In this document: positions 7,274 to 10,926 of the stretch, in pieces | Layout of the letters: every line of letters begins with the position of its first letter | How positions within the stretch are numbered: the first letter of the stretch is position 1 | Source of the DNA: Methylotenera sp. | Lineage (GTDB): Bacteria > Pseudomonadota > Gammaproteobacteria > Burkholderiales > Methylophilaceae | DNA length: 10,926 nucleotides | Reading direction: 5' to 3' | Assembly: GCA_013816325.1 (NCBI GenBank) | Contig: JACDEP010000037.1 | Coordinates: 4,161 to 15,086 of the forward strand | Translations under genes and position numbers: made by a program | The notes under the pieces: generated by a model | What the model saw: only the letters and a program-made list of their open reading frames with translations | Told to the model about the DNA's origin: nothing | The model's database searches: none

Positions 7274-7808
7274 TTAAAGGGAGTCTAAAACTGTCTGAAA
7301 ATAACTTGGATAATCCTTAAAAACTTCCTCTAACTCAAAACGATAACTCTGCCGAGTCTGTCCAGAATGGGTCTTGGTAACCTTGAGCAATTAACCCGTT
7401 ACGAACTCTAATCGCAACGCATCAATCACTACCCTTTTTCATAAATTGAAATTGATAACGGGTCTGGAAGACCATACTTCAAAGCTTTTTGAAATAGCTT
7501 AAAAGTTGAATCTATTCCAATTAAGGACTCATCTACAAATAAAAACTTTGCTGGGCTCCCAAAAATAGAGAGCATTGAAACGCAAGCGTATTGTCACAAA
7601 ACTTAATAATATCCTCTAGCGTTAATTTCTTTTTTCTATTCTCACCAAATGGTTTAGTCCCATCTACTGATACTACATATTATAAATCCCTTTGTAGATA
7701 GACCGTTTAACCACCTTGAAGTAATTTCGAGAGGCAATGCTGGCGGTTCAACTGTATGAAAAAACTTATCAGAAAGTAGTGGCGGAAAGACAATCCATAC
7801 CAAATCTA
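7274..7808 (-). pseudogene. frameshifted remnant of an unrecognised protein gene
   Basis: Consecutive protein-like stretches follow one another on the minus strand in changing frames. Reading downward they are DLVWIVFPPLLSDKFF to GLSTKGFIIC (about 7808-7680), VSVDGTKPFGENRKKK to NTLAFQ (to about 7578) and SIFGSPAKFLFVDES to SISIYEKG (to 7432). Then come VIDALRLE, VRNGLIAQGYQDPFWTDSAE (about 7405-7342) and ELEEVFKDYPSYFQTVLDSL, ending at TAA 7274-7276. About five frame changes are needed, near 7670, 7573, 7433, 7405 and 7338. Joined, they give some 175 residues of a soluble-looking C-terminal region. The start is not found; the upstream side runs into the recombinase remnant. I do not recognise the family. 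It is convergent with fic, 10 bases from its stop. Confidence 0.55.
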
Positions 7809-7810
7809 AA

Positions 7811-8049
7811 AACAAGTCCGCGCGAGATGCGCTATTGATTGAATTAGCAACGTTAAGACGTCAATCTTCTTACCGATTGAACACATCAAGGCAAGTCAGA
7901 TTGAAACCTTTGCACAGTCACTTAAAACTAAACTTCTGGCTAAACACGCCAAAAGCTACTTAAGCCTGTTCATAGATAAAATCATCGTGAAGGATAAGAC
8001 CGCAATTATCAGTGGGAGCTACAAAGCGATTGCCATGCAGCAGCTTTAG
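7811..8049 (+). pseudogene. C-terminal remnant of a large serine recombinase
   Basis: Codons from 7811 give NKSARDALLIELATLRR. A frameshift near 7862 leads to LPIEHIKASQIETFAQSL, then AKSYLSLFIDKIIVKDKTA and IISGSYKAIAMQQL, ending at TAG 8047-8049. An LxxLVDxIxVxxxxAxIxGSY-type ending is characteristic of the C-terminus of large serine recombinases of integrative elements. Only about 80 of some 500-600 codons are left; the catalytic resolvase domain and DNA-binding domain are gone. Its position 50 bases from the 3' end of tRNA-Arg fits the integrase of an element that entered beside this tRNA. Family by motif recall. Confidence 0.65.
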
Positions 8050-8052
8050 GCG

Positions 8053-8086
8053 AAATAAAAGTGGGTCACCTGAAACAAGTGCCCAC
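8053..8086 (-). terminator. terminator of the tRNA-Ser/tRNA-Arg transcript
   Basis: On the minus strand GTGGGCAC (8079-8086) pairs with GTGACCCAC (8061-8069, one bulged A) around a 9-base loop, followed by TTTTATTT (8053-8060). It lies 13 bases after the CCA end of tRNA-Arg. The plus strand lacks a T-tract, so it serves the tRNA operon rather than the recombinase remnant. Confidence 0.75.
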
Positions 8087-8099
8087 TTCTATACCTGAT

Positions 8100-8176
8100 T
8101 GGTGCGCCCGAAGAGATTCGAACTCCTGACCCCTTGGTTCGTAGCCAAGTACTCTATCCAGCTGAGCTACGGGCGC
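8100..8176 (-). tRNA. tRNA-Arg (anticodon ACG)
   Basis: A 77-base cloverleaf with encoded CCA. The acceptor stem is GCGCCCG/CGGGCGC, discriminator A. The anticodon stem is CTTGG/CCAAG with loop CTACGAA, giving ACG, which is read as ICG after deamination and decodes CGU, CGC and CGA. The T-arm has GTTCGAATC. The 3' end faces the decayed island, and the gene is 86 bases downstream of tRNA-Ser in the same direction, so the two are co-transcribed. Confidence 0.97.
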
Positions 8177-8262
8177 ATTGTTACTACTAATTACTAAGAC
8201 AGCATTATAAGCGATGCGGCTTATTTCTAAAAGGAGAAAGTTCCTTTTACAGACTCTCTTAC

Positions 8263-8356
8263 TGGCGGAGAGCGAGGGATTCGAACCCTCGATACAGATT
8301 TAAGCCCGTATGCTTCCTTAGCAGGGAAGTGCCTTCGACCACTCGGCCAGCTCTCC
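8263..8356 (-). tRNA. tRNA-Ser (anticodon GCT)
   Basis: A 94-base class II tRNA with encoded CCA. The acceptor stem is GGAGAGC/GCTCTCC, discriminator G. The anticodon stem is CTTCC/GGAAG with loop CTGCTAA, giving GCT for AGU/AGC codons. There is a long variable arm, and the T-arm is CGAGGGTTCGAATCCCTCG. It is the first gene of the tRNA operon started at the promoter at 8401-8429. The 86-base spacer to tRNA-Arg (8177-8262) holds two small hairpins (around 8208-8225 and 8230-8249), possibly processing structures, and no gene. Confidence 0.97.
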
Positions 8357-8400
8357 GTTTACTTCAACTTCGCTACACTAATGTTGCTTGTGAGGGCGCG

Positions 8401-8429
8401 ATAATACGCGAAACACCCTTAAAAATCAA
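8401..8429 (-). promoter_or_regulatory. sigma70 promoter of the tRNA operon with GC-rich discriminator
   Basis: On the minus strand TTGATT (8424-8429) and TATTAT (8401-8406) are separated by exactly 17 bp. The bases after the -10 are CGCGCCC, a GC-rich discriminator as found at stable-RNA promoters under ppGpp (stringent) control. The start site would be near 8394, about 38 bases before tRNA-Ser. Stringent control is inferred from the discriminator. Confidence 0.85.
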
Positions 8430-8482
8430 TCATCAAACAACGAACAAATATTACAACTTAGAGTTTATATTGCAAGTGGACT

Positions 8483-9718
8483 TTAGGCTTCTTCTAGTTC
8501 AAAAGCTTTGTGCAACACACGTACTGCGAGCTCCATGTATTTTTCGTCAATCACAACTGCAATCTTGATTTCTGATGTTGAAATCATCTGAATATTGATG
8601 CCTTCTTCAGCCAGTGTACGGAACATCTGGCTGGCGATGCCCACATGGGAACGCATCCCTACGCCGACAACAGATACTTTGGCAATTTTATCGTCTCCTT
8701 TGATTTCACGCGCACTGATATGATTTTGCACTTTGTCTTTCAATATTGACAATGCCTTGTTCAATTCATTTTTGTGTACGGTAAAAGTGAAGTCAGTCGT
8801 GCCATCAGCACCTACGTTCTGGATGATCATGTCAACATCGATATTCGCGTCGGCAATCGGTCCTAAAATCTGGTAGGCAATACCCGGGCGATCTGGCACG
8901 CCCAGTACGGTTACTTTGGCTTCGTCGCGATTGAATGCGATGCCCGAGATAATTGGTTCTTCCATGTCGTTTTCCTTACCATCTTCTTCAAACGTTATTA
9001 ATGTGCCATCGCCTTCTTCTTCAAAGCTGGAGAGCACACGTAACTTAACTTTGTATTTACCAGCAAATTCCACCGAGCGGATTTGCAGGACTTTTGAGCC
9101 TTGAGAAGCGAGCTCTAACATCTCTTCAAAGGTTATCGATTTCAAGCGGCGTGCTTCAGGTACTACTCGAGGGTCAGTCGTGTAAACACCATCTACATCG
9201 GTGTAAATCTGGCATTCGTCGGCGCCAAGGGCCGCTGCAAGCGCTACCCCTGTGGTATCGGAGCCGCCGCGGCCTAATGTTGTGATGTTGCCATTTTGGT
9301 CTACACCCTGGAAGCCCGCAACCACACAGACATAACCGGCATTTAAATCAGCTTTCAAGTTATTCTGGTCAATATTCAGGATGCGTGCTTTGGTATGAGC
9401 ATCGTCAGTGAGAATCTTTACTTGAGCGCCTGTGTAGCTCTTAGCTTTGATGCCAAGCTCGATCAATGCCAGGGCTGTCATGCCGATAGTGACTTGCTCG
9501 CCGGTTGAAACCATCATGTCCAATTCGCGCGGGTCTGGGTCTTCCATCAGCTCTTTTGCTAAGTTAATCAGGCGGTTAGTTTCACCAGACATCGCAGAAA
9601 CGACCACAACGATTTGATGCCCCATCGCTTTATAACGTGCTACACGCCTGGCGACATTGCGTATCCGTTCAGGGTTCGCTACTGAGGTGCCACCATATTT
9701 TTGTACAATCAACGCCAT
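8483..9718 (-). CDS. lysC: aspartate kinase
   Basis: The 411-residue product catalyses ATP-dependent phosphorylation of aspartate, the first step to lysine, threonine, methionine and diaminopimelate. It shows the kinase signature KYGGTS at 7-12, STGEQV at 71-76, GRGGSDTTG at 149-157 and YTDVDGVYTTDPR at 172-184. Two ACT domains follow, about 267-335 (LGVPDRPG, IIQNVGADGTTDFTF) and 346-411 (GVGMRSHVG, MISTSEIKI). These residues are those of the feedback-inhibited alpha2beta2-type enzyme (lysine plus threonine), as known from the family; an internal start for a short beta chain is possible but I did not find a decisive one. Length is normal. Start ATG 9718 has AAAGAG about 6 bases upstream. It follows alaS by 50 bases in the same direction, without a visible terminator between, so probably one transcript. 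Confidence 0.97.
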   Translation of the reverse strand: MALIVQKYGGTSVANPERIRNVARRVARYKAMGHQIVVVVSAMSGETNRLINLAKELMEDPDPRELDMMVSTGEQVTIGMTALALIELGIKAKSYTGAQVKILTDDAHTKARILNIDQNNLKADLNAGYVCVVAGFQGVDQNGNITTLGRGGSDTTGVALAAALGADECQIYTDVDGVYTTDPRVVPEARRLKSITFEEMLELASQGSKVLQIRSVEFAGKYKVKLRVLSSFEEEGDGTLITFEEDGKENDMEEPIISGIAFNRDEAKVTVLGVPDRPGIAYQILGPIADANIDVDMIIQNVGADGTTDFTFTVHKNELNKALSILKDKVQNHISAREIKGDDKIAKVSVVGVGMRSHVGIASQMFRTLAEEGINIQMISTSEIKIAVVIDEKYMELAVRVLHKAFELEEA

Positions 9719-9768
9719 TTTGAACTCTTTATTTGTCCAGTTTAATGATTAAATCTTGCTTCAATGTA

Positions 9769-10926
9769 TTAATTAACTAGTTTCGCACTAACCCAGTCTT
9801 TTACGCTGGCCAGTGCTGTTGGTAATTGGCTGGCATCGGTGCCGCCAGCCATCGCCATATCTGGCTTTCCGCCGCCTTTACCACCTACTTGGCTGGCAAC
9901 ATGGTTAACCAAGTCGCCGGCTTTTACTTTTGCAATTAGATCAGCAGTAACACCGGCAGCCAAGCTTACTCTACCATCGCTCGTTGTTGCCAAAACAATG
10001 ATGGCTGATTTTAGTTTAGCTTTAAGTTTATCCATGGTTTCGCGCAGGGCATTTGCGTCCGCACCATCAAGCGTCGCAGCCAATACTTTGAAGCCGCCTA
10101 TCTCAATAGCCTGAGTGGCTAAATCGTCGCCTTGCGATGAAGCCAGTTTTGATTTAAGGCGTGCCAGTTCTTTTTCCAGCGATTTAACATTGTCGAGGAT
10201 CTGACTGATTTTAAATGGCAGTTCTTGTAGCGGGGCTTTAAGTTCGCTAGCAGCAAGATTTAATAATGTCTGTTGCGATTGTATAAGCTTAAGTGCGCCT
10301 TCGCCAGTAGTGGCCTCTATGCGGCGAATACCAGCGGCAACGCCGGATTCGCTTAAAATCTTGAATAGGCCGATATCACCCGTGCGGCTAACATGTGTAC
10401 CACCGCAAAGCTCGCGGCTGCTACCGATATCTAGTACGCGGACTTCATCACCGTATTTTTCACCGAACAACATCATAGCGCCGGTTTTCTGTGCAGACTC
10501 AATATCCATCACGCGTGCTTGCGTAGCGATGTTGGCTAGGATTTCAGCATTGACGAGTTGCTCAACTTTTAAAATCTGCTCATCTGTCATTGCTGCGTTA
10601 TGCACAAAGTCAAAACGGGTTTTTTCTGTATCAACCAGTGAGCCTTTTTGTTGTACATGCTCACCTAGCACTTCACGCAAGGCTTTATGCATGAGATGCG
10701 TAGCAGAGTGGTTGCGCATGGTGTTGGCGCGGGCATGCAGGTCTACCTTGGCAGTGAGTTCTTCGCCAACCTTGAGCGAACCGGTTTTTAATTTGCCGTG
10801 ATGACCAAATACGGCAGCTTGGATTTTTTGTGTATCTTCCACTGCAAAAATACCACCTGAACCTTTGAGTTCGCCAGAATCGCCAATCTGACCGCCTGAC
10901 TCTGCATAGAAAGGCGTGTGGTCAAG
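9769..10926 (-). CDS. alaS: alanyl-tRNA synthetase, C-terminal part (cut by window edge)
   Basis: The frame continues without a start to the window end, so this is the last 385 codons of about 870. The visible part begins LDHTPFYAESGGQIGDSG, then the editing domain with NHSATHLMH, whose two His bind zinc, and the Cys/His pair of ELCGGTH. After a coiled-coil linker (ESxQTLL to LARLKSKL) comes the C-Ala/DHHA1 domain with GGKGGGKPDMAMAGG near the end. The enzyme charges tRNA-Ala and clears mischarged Ser/Gly. An internal GTG at 10842 could be mistaken for a start, but the conserved residues upstream show it is internal. Catalytic aminoacylation domain lies outside the window. Stop TAA 9769-9771. 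lysC follows at 50 bases. Confidence 0.97.
   Translation of the reverse strand, partial: LDHTPFYAESGGQIGDSGELKGSGGIFAVEDTQKIQAAVFGHHGKLKTGSLKVGEELTAKVDLHARANTMRNHSATHLMHKALREVLGEHVQQKGSLVDTEKTRFDFVHNAAMTDEQILKVEQLVNAEILANIATQARVMDIESAQKTGAMMLFGEKYGDEVRVLDIGSSRELCGGTHVSRTGDIGLFKILSESGVAAGIRRIEATTGEGALKLIQSQQTLLNLAASELKAPLQELPFKISQILDNVKSLEKELARLKSKLASSQGDDLATQAIEIGGFKVLAATLDGADANALRETMDKLKAKLKSAIIVLATTSDGRVSLAAGVTADLIAKVKAGDLVNHVASQVGGKGGGKPDMAMAGGTDASQLPTALASVKDWVSAKLVN

Larger units (their letters stand above)
4945..8050. other. decayed accessory island between narL-like gene and tRNA-Arg
   Basis: About 3.1 kb lies between two conserved blocks and contains one intact gene (fic) among remnants. 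These are an IS3-family fragment, a minus-strand gene with about five frame changes, and the tail of a serine recombinase next to the 3' end of tRNA-Arg. This is the usual make-up of an integrated element in decay. I looked for a second copy of the tRNA-Arg 3' end inside the window that could mark the other border and did not find one, so the left border is not fixed. Stretches 4945-5127 and 5622-5696 hold no convincing gene. Confidence 0.7.

Noticed and set aside
4945..8176. Second copy of the tRNA-Arg 3' end as an attachment-site duplicate
   Set aside because: Scanning the island by eye for GGTGCGCCCGAAGAG-like sequence gave no match, so no att pair is claimed.
8329..8568. 79-codon plus-strand open frame
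   Set aside because: It overlaps tRNA-Ser, the tRNA promoter and the end of lysC, all better supported.
10310..10801. 163-codon plus-strand open frame opposite alaS
   Set aside because: Ser/Cys/Arg-rich composition typical of an antisense shadow; the opposite strand encodes the conserved alaS editing domain.
1..10926. CRISPR array or retron-like repeat structure
   Set aside because: No regularly spaced direct repeats with unique spacers were seen; the only repeat sets are the 14 bp tandem pair and the fic operator motifs.

Overview
The window looks like chromosome of a beta- or gammaproteobacterium. The alaS-lysC-tRNA-Ser(GCT)-tRNA-Arg(ACG) order, the TorF-type porin and the NarX/NarL-type pair fit a betaproteobacterium, and my best guess is a Methylophilaceae relative such as Methylotenera. 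That placement is an impression from gene content and order, not the result of a search.

Left part (1-4944): a housekeeping and signalling block. A secreted outer-membrane beta-barrel protein of the TorF family (74-898) ends at a clear intrinsic terminator. Convergent to it is a membrane-anchored protein with three PAS domains and no output domain (983-2365, minus). Across a 53 bp divergent gap lie a NarX-type sensor histidine kinase (2419-4248) and a NarL-type response regulator (4303-4944), a complete two-component pair. The PAS protein may supply an additional signal to the kinase (inference).

Middle part (about 4945-8050): a decayed accessory island with one intact gene. In order it holds a possible truncated small ORF, a 14 bp tandem duplication, and an IS3-family remnant with broken orfA and orfB. 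Next come a strong promoter wrapped in at least five copies of a GCGG-A/T-TTTTC-type motif and an intact Fic-domain gene (5779-7263). On the minus strand follows a heavily frameshifted gene of unrecognised family (7274-7808), and last the C-terminal scrap of a large serine recombinase (7811-8049) next to tRNA-Arg. The recombinase scrap, the IS remnant and the tRNA border point to a mobile element that entered here and decayed, leaving the Fic gene and its control region.

Right part (8053-10926): the conserved minus-strand block. alaS (partial, cut by the window edge) and lysC form an operon. Then come a strong sigma70 promoter with a GC-rich discriminator, tRNA-Ser(GCT), tRNA-Arg(ACG) and a terminator. 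In several proteobacteria csrA/rsmA lies between lysC or alaS and the tRNA-Ser gene; here it is absent.

Most notable: the phased operator-like repeat array around the fic promoter, the unidentified frameshifted gene downstream of fic, and the PAS-only membrane protein paired with NarX/NarL.
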